Below are positions 1-7,661 of a DNA stretch of 52,576 nt, one piece after another. The stretch covers positions 1 to 52,576 of IMG/VR virus record IMGVR_UViG_3300047560_000375; one strand, given 5' to 3'. How positions within the stretch are numbered: position 1 is the stretch's first letter; each line of letters opens with the position of its first letter. The DNA comes from a virus. The notes under the pieces are model-generated. The model made no database searches. It was given only the letters and a program-made list of their open reading frames with translations, and was not told where the DNA came from. Both the position numbers and the translations under genes were made by a program.

Positions 1-2
1 GT

Positions 3-767
3 ACAGCGGCTAAGTTGAAGAAGATGGGTGTTATTGAAAAGATTATTGCAAGTATTCACAAGGGTTCAGCATTACAAGACATTCAAGATGATGACTTGTT
101 ATTAGGTACTCGTCAAAAGATTACACCGTATGGATACAAAGTATTGTTACTAGGTAACACACTTCAATTGTTACCACAGGCAAGTGCATTCTATCCTCCT
201 AATGAAGATTTGAATCTTCCTGCAAACCCTAACACTGATATATACTGGTCTAGTTTATTAAACGTCTATGGCACTATTAAACCAGGTATTAGTCAGATAT
301 GGTTACAGAATCCATTCATGGATACTGACATTGTTGGAACAATTGTACCAGACCCAATTGACGATAGATTGTTAATCTATAACATCGACCCAGATACACT
401 GCCTCAAAACACATTAGACCCAGTAGACGGGGTAATTAATCCTCAAGTTACAGGACCAAATGCAGGGTTGCCAGGACCGATCAATGGTCGCAGATACCTA
501 ATTGTTGAAGATATCGGTTCAGAAGGTGACCCAACAGTAGCATGGGGTAGTTTAATAGCACACGCTAATGATATCATTGAATATGATGCAACAGAAGGTG
601 CATGGTTTGTGAGTTTTGATAGCACTGCAAATCCAGCTAACACAGTTGCCACATTAGAATATGTTACTAATTTGGCGACAAACGTACAATATCGTTATGC
701 AGATAGTAATTGGATGAAGTCATACGAAGGTTGGTATGACCAGGGTGACTATAGTATTGTCATCTAA
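3..767 (+). CDS. Virion structural protein, possibly gp14-like neck protein (5' partial)
   Basis: The reading frame is open to the left edge of the window, so the gene is probably cut and its real start lies outside; the TTG at 15 and ATG at 24 are only internal candidates. The visible 254 residues are hydrophilic, with no signal peptide or membrane segment. The C-terminal third (GRRYLIVEDIG, then a repeated Trp/Tyr pattern ending WYDQGDYSIVI) resembles the end of neck-type proteins of T4-like phages, where a short 'property of a sampled value' fold closes the chain. That resemblance is from memory and weak. It is followed 24 bases later by the NUDIX gene on the same strand. Certain as a gene, uncertain in function. 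Confidence 0.55.
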   Translation, partial: TAAKLKKMGVIEKIIASIHKGSALQDIQDDDLLLGTRQKITPYGYKVLLLGNTLQLLPQASAFYPPNEDLNLPANPNTDIYWSSLLNVYGTIKPGISQIWLQNPFMDTDIVGTIVPDPIDDRLLIYNIDPDTLPQNTLDPVDGVINPQVTGPNAGLPGPINGRRYLIVEDIGSEGDPTVAWGSLIAHANDIIEYDATEGAWFVSFDSTANPANTVATLEYVTNLATNVQYRYADSNWMKSYEGWYDQGDYSIVI

Positions 768-785
768 CCATTATCGTGTTAGAAT
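757..785 (+). promoter_or_regulatory. Sigma70-type promoter for the NUDIX gene
   Basis: TTGTCA (757-762), a 17-base spacer and TAGAAT (780-785). The ATG at 792 follows after exactly six bases, so the expected transcription start falls on the start codon. No Shine-Dalgarno sequence is visible. The -35 lies in the last codons of the upstream gene. Confidence 0.5.
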
Positions 786-791
786 AGTATT

Positions 792-1208
792 ATGAAAAAT
801 ACGTCTGCAGGAGTGTTCTTTTATTGCGGTAAAACAGAACGTTTCTTATATCTATTAAGAACTGATGCGAAAAACCCAGGCAACTGGGGGATTCCAGGTG
901 GCAAAGTAGAAAACGATGAGACACTATTTGAAGGCATCACTAGAGAATGCGAGGAAGAAATAGGTTACTTTCCTTTAAATGCAAAACTAGTTCCTATTCA
1001 AAAATTCATAAATCATTCATTCACATATCACACATTCTTTTGTGAGATTGAAGAAGAATTTATACCTACACTAAATGATGAGCATTGTGGATATGCATGG
1101 GTAGGTGACAATCAATATCCTAAACCATTACATCCTGGATTATTTAGCACCGTGAACTTTGATGTGGTGCAAGAAAAATTAAAAGCACTAACAAAAAAGG
1201 GGACCTAA
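792..1208 (+). CDS. NUDIX hydrolase
   Basis: A 138-residue NUDIX-fold pyrophosphohydrolase, expected to cleave nucleoside diphosphate-X substrates in the cytoplasm. The full NUDIX box is present at about residues 35-60: a Gly, five residues, Glu, seven residues, then RECEEEIGY, matching GX5EX7REUXEEXGU and supplying the metal-binding glutamates. The N-terminus gives the usual first beta strand (GVFFYCGKTERFLYLLR). Substrate cannot be read from sequence; T4 NudE and phage dNTP-cleaning enzymes are family precedents. It is the last plus-strand gene before a long minus-strand block and ends inside a terminator shared with the converging gene. It has no visible ribosome binding site. Confidence 0.9.
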   Translation: MKNTSAGVFFYCGKTERFLYLLRTDAKNPGNWGIPGGKVENDETLFEGITRECEEEIGYFPLNAKLVPIQKFINHSFTYHTFFCEIEEEFIPTLNDEHCGYAWVGDNQYPKPLHPGLFSTVNFDVVQEKLKALTKKGT

Positions 1209-1221
1209 GTCCCCTTTTTTT
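1193..1221. terminator. Bidirectional intrinsic terminator between convergent genes
   Basis: Stem GGGGAC / GTCCCC (1199-1204, 1209-1214) with a CTAA loop, flanked by A6 on the left and T7 on the right, so it works in both directions. The TAA of the NUDIX gene is in the loop and the stop codon of the minus-strand gene at 1220 lies in the T-tract. Confidence 0.85.
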
Positions 1222-1531
1222 ATTTAAGTAATGAGCCCCATACGTTGTGCCCGAGTGCCCCGAGTACAACACCTGCCCCCATCATCATCCATCGCCATTT
1301 TTCTAAGCTAGAAATTTTATCTGACATTTCTTTGTGCGCTATTGTACTAGAAGTTTGCATGTCTTTAATCATTTTAGAATGATCTTCCGAATGCTTTTCT
1401 AGTGCATCATGCACGTCCTTAACATCTTCTTTTAGCTCACCGATTTTTTCTTCGATGTTGCCAACTTGGACCTTAAGGACCGCAATCTCAGTTTCGGCTT
1501 GTTGAATGTTGATAGCGTTCATTGCAGCCAT
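1220..1531 (-). CDS. Small coiled-coil protein with C-terminal membrane anchor
   Basis: A 103-residue protein. Residues about 8-75 are a charged heptad-like coiled coil rich in Glu, Lys, Ile and Val; residues about 80-98 form one hydrophobic segment (WMMMGAGVVLGALGHNVWG), ending in a short Lys tail. This layout (helical domain then C-terminal anchor) is that of XhlA-type phage proteins, which accompany holins or sit at the inner membrane, but there is no specific motif. ATG start at 1531. It sits next to a structural gene rather than the spanin pair near 46 kb, so a lysis role is only a guess. Confidence 0.6.
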   Translation of the reverse strand: MAAMNAINIQQAETEIAVLKVQVGNIEEKIGELKEDVKDVHDALEKHSEDHSKMIKDMQTSSTIAHKEMSDKISSLEKWRWMMMGAGVVLGALGHNVWGSLLK

Positions 1532-1542
1532 ATACTTAACTA

Positions 1543-2811
1543 TTATGCGCTAGCAATAGTTACGATTGGTAACGGCTGACCACCGTATGTATTCGCAGCC
1601 TCAGCAGTATTGAATGTCAATGTTACTGGGGTAGCATTAGCTAAAACGATATTGCCTGTAGCAACTGGACCAGAAGTAGCAGTGAACAATAGACCATTGT
1701 GATCTGACAAGTTCTGAGCAGTTTGCGTAGCTGAGTTAGCGTAAGTAGCCAATACACGCATTGTGTTTGGTGTCAATGCTGTGTTAGCAACGTTAGCTAA
1801 GTAGCAAGGACCTGTTAAACCAGTTACTGTACCTGTTACTAGATACTTCTGCTTACCCTTCTGACGAACGATATAACCAGCTTCTGGCAACGCAGTGATA
1901 AATGTATCACCTGTACCGTTAGTACCAGTAGCATTGTTCGCCGAAACAGCTGCCAATACTACTTGTTGTTGAACTGCATCTGGAGTACCGGTAGCATTAG
2001 ACAAATCAACTTCTGCACCGTTTGGTGTAGCAGAAACAGTGAATGCGCTTGCGTTAGCAACGTTCAATACCCAGTATGTTGTTCCTGTTACTAAACCACC
2101 TAAGTTAGCACTGAATGTAACTGGACCACCTTCAACTAGTGTTTGAGCGTTACCGCTTGTACCGATGATGTTACCGGTGTTTTGTGTGTTAGCAACCGCA
2201 ACAGTTAAGTCACCTGCCGTAGAAGTTGTTGTACCTAGCAATTGTTGGCTAGTAGGATCATCTCCCCAGTGTGCGTACAAGTGTGTGCCAGTTGCGATAT
2301 TAGCAAAGTCAGTACCATAACCAACAACGATATTGCTACCGGTATCAGCGATTACACGACCTTGGCCTTCTACGCCGAATGCAACGTTCGCTAGAACTTG
2401 AGGACCAACGATAGCTGTGTTACCACCGACGATAGAGTATGTGTTGGAGTTAGTTGCGGGGAAACCTGCACCACTAACTGGATTGTTGAAATATACGTCA
2501 ACTGGTGCTACTGTTGCTTTAACTGATTGACCTGTTGTGTCAGACAATGTTGGGCTAACTTGTGGCTGAACACTTAATTGAGTAGAAGATACAGTAAATG
2601 TATGATTGCCAGTGATAGCAAGAATATAATATACTGTGTTCGCTGTTAGACCACCAACTGTAGATGCTACTACGAATGGCATACCTGCTAGTACACCAAC
2701 TGTTGGAGCAGTTGTTAAATTTTCTGTTACTGTAACGACACCGCCTGTTTCTGCGGTATCTGTGATTGTTAAGACTGCTTGAGCCTTAGCGATTTTTAGA
2801 GGACGTCCCAT
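1543..2811 (-). CDS. Virion structural protein with repeated beta domains
   Basis: A 422-residue protein made mostly of Ala, Thr, Gly, Val and Asn with few charges, typical of beta-rich phage surface or decoration proteins. Two copies of one motif are visible, near residues 30-75 and 225-270: a Gly-rich strand, then GGLxxxTxYxxL, then a short strand ending FTVSxT. Such repeats occur in decoration or fibre proteins of aquatic T4-like phages. The start is ATG 2811, with AAGGA in the leader. The 78-base leader has three hairpins and a late-type promoter upstream, fitting a highly expressed structural product. Exact place in the virion unknown. Confidence 0.65.
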   Translation of the reverse strand: MGRPLKIAKAQAVLTITDTAETGGVVTVTENLTTAPTVGVLAGMPFVVASTVGGLTANTVYYILAITGNHTFTVSSTQLSVQPQVSPTLSDTTGQSVKATVAPVDVYFNNPVSGAGFPATNSNTYSIVGGNTAIVGPQVLANVAFGVEGQGRVIADTGSNIVVGYGTDFANIATGTHLYAHWGDDPTSQQLLGTTTSTAGDLTVAVANTQNTGNIIGTSGNAQTLVEGGPVTFSANLGGLVTGTTYWVLNVANASAFTVSATPNGAEVDLSNATGTPDAVQQQVVLAAVSANNATGTNGTGDTFITALPEAGYIVRQKGKQKYLVTGTVTGLTGPCYLANVANTALTPNTMRVLATYANSATQTAQNLSDHNGLLFTATSGPVATGNIVLANATPVTLTFNTAEAANTYGGQPLPIVTIASA

Positions 2812-2833
2812 TTGTTTTTCCTTAATGTTATTT

Positions 2834-2886
2834 GCGGGTTCTAGCCGCTACGCAGTGGGTACTGCATAAATTCTCCCTATGAGAAT
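2834..2886 (-). promoter_or_regulatory. Structured mRNA leader (three consecutive hairpins)
   Basis: Between the late promoter and the gene at 1543-2811 are three inverted repeats in a row: ATTCTC/GAGAAT (2870-2886), GCAGT/ACTGC (2852-2865) and GCGG/CCGC (2834-2848). None has a following T-run, so they look like leader structure, for example 5' stabilisers, rather than terminators. Confidence 0.5.
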
Positions 2887-2894
2887 GTACAGTG

Positions 2895-2902
2895 TATTTA
2901 TC
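2895..2902 (-). promoter_or_regulatory. Late-type promoter element GATAAATA
   Basis: Reads GATAAATA on the minus strand, one base from the T4 late consensus TATAAATA. It lies in the gap upstream of the structural gene starting at 2811. Confidence 0.55.
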
Positions 2903-2913
2903 TATAATGGGTA

Positions 2914-3201
2914 TTATTCAGTACCGGTATTAGGGTGATTTGCGCCCAAGCCAGTCACGCTAAATGCACCTGCCGTGCCTGCTACATTGATATAAGCAAT
3001 GTAGTTTCCTTGTCCAACTAAAAAGTTATTATCTACTGTATTAGCAGGAATAATTTCACATGCTGTTAAGTTAGCAGTAACACTAGAATTTCCCACTGCT
3101 ACTGCGATTGCAGAAGTAGTTGTGGCTATGCGTACCTTGTCAGTAGTTGCCACTGATGTTAATTGACTTGTTCCGTTTGCTGTATAAATTGTTGATGACA
3201 T
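2914..3201 (-). CDS. Small structural-type protein, unknown
   Basis: A 95-residue protein, low in charge and rich in Thr, Ala, Val and Asn, starting MSSTIYTANGTSQL. No signal peptide or membrane helix. Its composition resembles that of the fibre-like genes on both sides, so a virion or assembly role is likely. The ATG at 3201 is preceded by GGAAG and only four bases separate it from the stop of the fibre gene upstream, so it is co-transcribed with that gene. I do not recognise a named family. Confidence 0.6.
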   Translation of the reverse strand: MSSTIYTANGTSQLTSVATTDKVRIATTTSAIAVAVGNSSVTANLTACEIIPANTVDNNFLVGQGNYIAYINVAGTAGAFSVTGLGANHPNTGTE

Positions 3202-3205
3202 GTTA

Positions 3206-5491
3206 TTATAATCTTCCCACTGCTATTTCTATGGTACCTTCGATACCTTCAAAGTTTTCAATTGCTTTACCGATAACCATACCGATTTGAGCGTTATTCC
3301 ATGGTCTAGCAAATCCATTACCTGCTGATACCATAATATCTCCTTTGCGTACTTTACCTCTAACTTTACATGGTACACGTCCTTGTAGAGCAATTGCTAC
3401 AGCAATACCTGGACATTTTGCATTCATTGCATATGCAGGATTTGTAGATACAACACCCGCAACTCTTGTTGTTCCATCTTCTGCTATAGTAACTTCTTTC
3501 TCACCACCGAACTCTAAAACAGTTCCTGGCTCATACACTTGATCTGCTTCATAGTATTCTGCCAAGTCAGCATATGTAGCTTGCATTCTAGAACCAGTAG
3601 ACAATGTCCAATTGCCTGTCAATGTACCTGCTGTAGTATTTGCACCAGTAGTAATATTAGTTGTAGTAATACCATTAGCACTAAAATAACCATTAGCAAT
3701 ATTTGCACTGAATGCAGTGTTAGAACCCAATGCGTAATTAGCTGCCGCTGTTCCACTTACAAATGTTGGATAATATGTACCGGTTGTTAGCGCAGACATT
3801 AAATTGAAATCACTAACATTTGCATAAGCAACATTCAAGTTATTAACACGGGTAGTACTTGCAACAGTTAACGGAGCTGTACCTGTTGCTACGTTAGATT
3901 CTAATGAGCTTGCAATAACTTTGCCACTAGTACCTAAGTTGCCTACGTTAGCATTACCACTAGCACTAAATGTTCCTGCAATGTTTGCACCTGTTCCAGT
4001 AATAACAGCAACGTTTGCATTTCCATTTACGCTCATGTTGATGTTGCCACCGGCTGCTGGCATGTTTACACTAGATGTTCCGTTTGCATGTGGGCCCATT
4101 AAGTTTGCCGCAACAATATTTCCACTAGCATTTAAATTACTTACGTTAGCACCATTTGTTGTAACTAACAATACGTTTGCTACACCACCGACACTGATGT
4201 TTACATTACCATCAGCCGTAGGAATCGATACGTTACTTGTACCATTAGCAAACACACCTAATAAATTACCAACTGTTGCATTGCCCGAAACACTCAAACT
4301 AGTTAGTACGCCGACACTAGTGATGTTTGGTTGTGCGGCTGTAGTTAATGTGCCACCTAATAATGTTGCAGATAATCTTCCGTTAGCCGCATTGAATGAT
4401 AAGTTTGCGTTTGAACCTAATGCAAGATTACCTGTTGTATTTGCATTTACGAATGTTGGGTAGAATGTACCTGTAGTCTGTGTAGTTGTTACACCATAGT
4501 CACTTACGTTTGCATACGCAACATTTAAATTAGAAACACGAGTTGTACTTGTCACTGTTAATGGGGCAGTGCCAGTAGCAATGTTTGAAATGAGAACTGG
4601 AGAAACTACTGTAGAAGTTGCATTGATATTTGCAACGTTTGCATTACCAGTAATTGCTAGTGTAGTTGTTAATTTGTTAAACGTGAATGCCGCAACACCG
4701 TTACTAATACCACTATCGTTAAATTGAACTGTTGTATTAGAGCCTCCACTTGCGCCACCGCCGCCGCCAGCACCACCAATAACGCTTGTAGCAATAGCTA
4801 CGTTAGGAGTAGATGCACCCAAATCTGTTCCGTCTACGGGACCTGATCCACCTGTACCTGTGTATAGTGAAACGTTACCTGAAGTTGCATAATCAACAGC
4901 AAGTTGAATATAGAAAGATTGACCGTTAACGATTGAATTTGCGTTTGCCCCGTCTGCACTAGTGATTGTTACAAGTGTGTCGTTTGTGTATGGAGTATTG
5001 GCATTTACTGTCATCACAATGGGTGTAGCATTTGATAATGCAATGATTTCAGTGTATAATGTTCCTTTTGGTGTCCAAGATAAGTTTCCTGTACCATCGG
5101 TTTCTAATATATAACCAATAGCGCCGCCACCTATTTTAACATTACTAACGTTACCTAAGTGAATATTAGTATCTGAATATAATGAAGTGTTGCCGGGCTG
5201 ACTTGCATTGCCACCTGCATTTGTCCATACATCTAAAACAGAATCGTATGTCAATACCTGCCCGGTTTGAGCATTAGAAATGTTTAAGTTACCACCATCA
5301 CTTCCGTCTACTTGACTGAAACTGATTTGAGAATATGAAGTTAATACCTCAACGTTCTCATTTGGTGTTGTTTTGCCAATGAATAATCTTTTATCATCAT
5401 TGGCCCAGCCGAATTCACCTTCATCTAATTGTGGTAAGTCAACTAGATTACCGGTTCTTTGCTGTAGTTTCGAGATTTGTATAATGGCCAT
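3206..5491 (-). CDS. Tail-fibre-like structural protein
   Basis: A 761-residue protein. Residues 1-90 form an N-terminal module (MAIIQISKLQQRTG, then LPQLDEGEFGWANDDKRLFIG) common at the head of fibre or appendage proteins in T4-like phages. The centre is Asn/Gly/Ala/Thr-rich short-strand repeats of beta-helix type. It holds an internal duplication: ATGTAPLTV-x-STTRV-x-NLNVAYANVSD occurs near residues 300-330 and again near 530-560, each followed by a TGT(F/Y)YPTFV block. The last 125 residues (from ADLAEYYEADQ to AVGRL) are a charged, compact C-terminal domain, probably a trimer cap or tip. ATG 5491; a late-type promoter lies 27 bases upstream. Confidence 0.8.
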   Translation of the reverse strand: MAIIQISKLQQRTGNLVDLPQLDEGEFGWANDDKRLFIGKTTPNENVEVLTSYSQISFSQVDGSDGGNLNISNAQTGQVLTYDSVLDVWTNAGGNASQPGNTSLYSDTNIHLGNVSNVKIGGGAIGYILETDGTGNLSWTPKGTLYTEIIALSNATPIVMTVNANTPYTNDTLVTITSADGANANSIVNGQSFYIQLAVDYATSGNVSLYTGTGGSGPVDGTDLGASTPNVAIATSVIGGAGGGGGASGGSNTTVQFNDSGISNGVAAFTFNKLTTTLAITGNANVANINATSTVVSPVLISNIATGTAPLTVTSTTRVSNLNVAYANVSDYGVTTTQTTGTFYPTFVNANTTGNLALGSNANLSFNAANGRLSATLLGGTLTTAAQPNITSVGVLTSLSVSGNATVGNLLGVFANGTSNVSIPTADGNVNISVGGVANVLLVTTNGANVSNLNASGNIVAANLMGPHANGTSSVNMPAAGGNINMSVNGNANVAVITGTGANIAGTFSASGNANVGNLGTSGKVIASSLESNVATGTAPLTVASTTRVNNLNVAYANVSDFNLMSALTTGTYYPTFVSGTAAANYALGSNTAFSANIANGYFSANGITTTNITTGANTTAGTLTGNWTLSTGSRMQATYADLAEYYEADQVYEPGTVLEFGGEKEVTIAEDGTTRVAGVVSTNPAYAMNAKCPGIAVAIALQGRVPCKVRGKVRKGDIMVSAGNGFARPWNNAQIGMVIGKAIENFEGIEGTIEIAVGRL

Positions 5492-5526
5492 AAGTGTAAT
5501 TCTTTACAGATTTACACTTATTTATC
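5492..5526 (-). promoter_or_regulatory. Late-type promoter with abutting 8-bp dyad
   Basis: GATAAATA on the minus strand at 5519-5526. A perfect inverted repeat AAGTGTAA/TTACACTT (5492-5499 and 5512-5519) fills the space between the element and the ATG at 5491 and shares one base with the element. Confidence 0.55.
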
Positions 5527-5544
5527 ATAATTCCGTCCTAAATG

Positions 5545-6231
5545 TTATAGGAATTGTGTGTAGTATTGTTCGATACGTTTATACCACTCTTGTTGAAATT
5601 TATCGAACTCTGCACCTTCTAAAATGAACTCTTGGTAGATAGCGTTTGGATCACACATGAAAATGACCCCTTTGCGGATTTTCGTTCCGTGAAGCTCATT
5701 ATGTGCTGTTGCGTAAGCCGCAAGTTGGATAAAATAGTCATCAATCCACTCTCGCTTCTTGGGTTTATTAGTCTGCTTATGATCCATGATAGATTCACTG
5801 CCATCATGCACACCGACCAAGTCAGTCGTTCCAGCATAAACATTCGGGAAATATAAGGGGACTTCAGTACCCCAGAATTCAGAGCATTTATCGAGGCCCT
5901 GTTTGATAATTGAATTAGCCATAGCATGGCTTTGGATAGAATATGGATTTGTTCCTGATTCATTTAGTACACCTGTCTTTATGTAATCTTCTAAAAACTT
6001 GTGCATTCTAGTACCACGACTAGCGGCTTCTGTTGTAATCTCTTGTGCTTTTTTAAAGCCCACTCGTTTGCGCCATTCGTTCAGTGCTTGCTGTTTTTCA
6101 ATAGGCTGAGTAGCTGTTAGAATAGTTGTTACGCTTGGGAGTTTTTCACCATCGGGTGTAGCATATCTGCGTTTACCGTCAACTGTAATCTGGTGTAAAG
6201 GTTCGTATTTGAATTTGTTTGGAATGTACAT
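5545..6231 (-). CDS. PD-(D/E)XK family nuclease (RecB-like exonuclease)
   Basis: A 228-residue single-domain nuclease. The PD-(D/E)XK core is at about residues 130-170: the Asp of AGTTDLVGVHDG, the D-x-K of IMDHKQ, and a downstream QLAAYA matching the QxxxY of RecB/AddB-type nucleases. The N-terminal helix pair with RGTRMHKFLEDYI supplies the usual glutamate-containing helix. Expected to degrade or process dsDNA ends during replication, recombination or host DNA breakdown. ATG 6231. There is no ribosome binding site, but TATAAT ends six bases before the ATG. Confidence 0.8.
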   Translation of the reverse strand: MYIPNKFKYEPLHQITVDGKRRYATPDGEKLPSVTTILTATQPIEKQQALNEWRKRVGFKKAQEITTEAASRGTRMHKFLEDYIKTGVLNESGTNPYSIQSHAMANSIIKQGLDKCSEFWGTEVPLYFPNVYAGTTDLVGVHDGSESIMDHKQTNKPKKREWIDDYFIQLAAYATAHNELHGTKIRKGVIFMCDPNAIYQEFILEGAEFDKFQQEWYKRIEQYYTQFL

Positions 6232-6237
6232 GTAAGT

Positions 6238-6243
6238 ATTATA
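6238..6243 (-). promoter_or_regulatory. -10 element (TATAAT) six bases before the nuclease ATG
   Basis: Consensus TATAAT on the minus strand with ACTTAC between it and the ATG at 6231. No good -35 at 17 bases, so either a weak promoter or a chance match. Confidence 0.35.
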
Positions 6244-6245
6244 AA

Positions 6246-7013
6246 CTAATTTAGTTCAAAAGAACACCATTCTGGGAATTTCAACATATATTTTTGAGTT
6301 CTAATATATGTAGATAATGGAAGATATGATTGCTCATTTGTAAATTCATTATATCGGTTTTGTATCTCATTCAATGTATACTCTGCGATAGCTTTGTTAC
6401 CGTCTACGCCGTCGTGTCCACATTCTGTTTTTGGATAGTCAGCACTAATTTCATAGAAATTTCTAATTTTATTTGGATCGGTGTGTACTGCTTTATATAG
6501 ATTAGGAAACATCATCTCTAATTTGTTTGCTACAATATCTTGATTCATCTCTAGTGCATAATCAGTCATCAAGTATGGAGTATTGTGTGATGAGAACAAA
6601 TTCATCAAAGATAATTTCAACAGATATGTGCGTCTTGTGAACTCTAAGTCATTCCAATCTGATAAGATTGCACGTTCATGGTCATTTTCTGGTCTATCTT
6701 TGTTCAATCCAATGGGTGCATAATCTTTAAATGATGGGTTACGATAGTGTTCCACGACCCATGCTTCTTTTCTCCAATACTGAGACCAAGCAATAATAAA
6801 CAATGGGTTACTGTTTGTTGGGAGATTTTCGTAAAAGTATTCGTATGTTTTTCTATGAATGCTGTCATTACCAACACCCGGAGATCCTAAATTAACTAAT
6901 GGAACATTCAATGTCTTTGCAATGATTGCAGGCCAACCATTGTTTAATTTATTCTCTAACCCCTGACAATATGTAAAACTACAACCTACTGTAACTAAGT
7001 GTGTTATTTTCAA
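6246..7013 (-). CDS. SGNH-hydrolase-like protein
   Basis: About 255 residues if started at the TTG at 7013, one base after the stop of the IscA-like gene; a longer frame to 7085 would overlap that gene by 71 bases and places extra residues before the first strand. From this start the protein begins MKITHLVTVGCSFTYCQGL, a typical SGNH block I with the nucleophile Ser in GCSF. Block II is NLGSPGVGNDSI (Gly and Asn), and CGHDGVDGNKAIAE near the C-terminus supplies the Asp/His region of block V, though in the order H-D rather than the usual D-x-x-H. Likely an esterase or lipase-fold enzyme, possibly acting on glycans, but catalytic competence is unproven. Confidence 0.6.
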   Translation of the reverse strand: MKITHLVTVGCSFTYCQGLENKLNNGWPAIIAKTLNVPLVNLGSPGVGNDSIHRKTYEYFYENLPTNSNPLFIIAWSQYWRKEAWVVEHYRNPSFKDYAPIGLNKDRPENDHERAILSDWNDLEFTRRTYLLKLSLMNLFSSHNTPYLMTDYALEMNQDIVANKLEMMFPNLYKAVHTDPNKIRNFYEISADYPKTECGHDGVDGNKAIAEYTLNEIQNRYNEFTNEQSYLPLSTYIRTQKYMLKFPEWCSFELN

Positions 7014-7014
7014 T

Positions 7015-7335
7015 TTATACTCTGAAACTTTCCCCGCATCCACAACGGTCACGTTCGTTTGGATTCTTAAATTCAAATCCTTCATTTAGACCGTTGCGAA
7101 CATAATCAACAATCATCCCTTGTATATATGCACAACTTTTGGGATCGACAAATAAACTGCAACCATCACAGTCTATTCTTATGTCATGTTCATTTGGGTT
7201 GTCAACATATTCAAGAATGTAGGCTAATCCCGAACAGCCTGTAGTTTTTACACCTATTCGTATTCCTTGCCCTTTGCCTCTCTTGGCAATTGTTTGTTGA
7301 ACTTTTTTGATTGCGTTGTCAGTGATACTAATCAT
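7015..7335 (-). CDS. A-type iron-sulfur carrier (HesB/IscA family)
   Basis: A 106-residue protein of standard length for IscA/SufA/ErpA. The three conserved cysteines are present: Cys34 in TTGCSGL and Cys98/Cys100 in RCGCGESF near the C-terminus. The first strand/helix MISITDNAIKKVQ is also typical. Family role: transient binding and delivery of Fe-S clusters to apoenzymes. The start ATG overlaps the upstream stop region (TAATATG), so translation is coupled. Phage copies of this gene are regarded as auxiliary metabolic genes; in this window two radical SAM enzymes with Fe-S clusters are possible clients. It sits between a head-associated gene and the SGNH-like gene. Confidence 0.9.
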   Translation of the reverse strand: MISITDNAIKKVQQTIAKRGKGQGIRIGVKTTGCSGLAYILEYVDNPNEHDIRIDCDGCSLFVDPKSCAYIQGMIVDYVRNGLNEGFEFKNPNERDRCGCGESFRV

Positions 7336-7336
7336 A

Positions 7337-7660
7337 TTACTTCATAGCATTGTTTGCCATTTGTTGTACGACTTGTTGACTTTCTTGTTCGTCAGGATTT
7401 TCGCCGCCACCTGTTTCTTGGCCTTTGAAAATAATATTGCCTGCTTCAATGTTTTGAATAATAGTATTCAATGGTGGATTTTTGTACATATCATACAAGT
7501 CATCTTCACTAAGGTTGATGCCTTGATCTTGTAAGTACGATAAGAACTCATCCATGGTCCAATCCGACTTGCCCTGTCCCTTATCAATATCATCTTTTAT
7601 TTGATTAGTAACAGCGACTAGTCGGACTCTTAATGGATCTTCTAGTTCGAATAAACGCAT
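7337..7660 (-). CDS. Head-associated small protein, unknown
   Basis: A 107-residue acidic protein starting MRLFELEDPLRVRLVAV and ending in a Gln/Glu/Asn-rich tail (QVVQQMANNAMK). Predominantly helical; residues about 35-65 carry a Trp-x-x-(Asp/Glu) pattern (SDWTMDEFLSYLQ). The N-terminal MRLFEL recalls the short M-(K/R)-x-x-E-(F/L) starts of other proteins in this window that may be delivered into the prohead. ATG 7660 lies one base after the upstream stop. Conserved in aquatic T4-like phages as I remember, with no known function. Confidence 0.55.
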   Translation of the reverse strand: MRLFELEDPLRVRLVAVTNQIKDDIDKGQGKSDWTMDEFLSYLQDQGINLSEDDLYDMYKNPPLNTIIQNIEAGNIIFKGQETGGGENPDEQESQQVVQQMANNAMK

Positions 7661-7661
7661 A

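Noticed and set aside
3921-4463. 180-codon open frame on the plus strand
   Set aside because: Lies inside the fibre gene on the opposite strand; Pro/Ala/Leu-rich, no start signal, produced by the biased codons of the Asn/Thr/Gly repeats.
7013-7085. Longer start of the SGNH-like gene (7085)
   Set aside because: Would overlap the IscA-like gene by 71 bases and place the extra residues before the conserved first strand.
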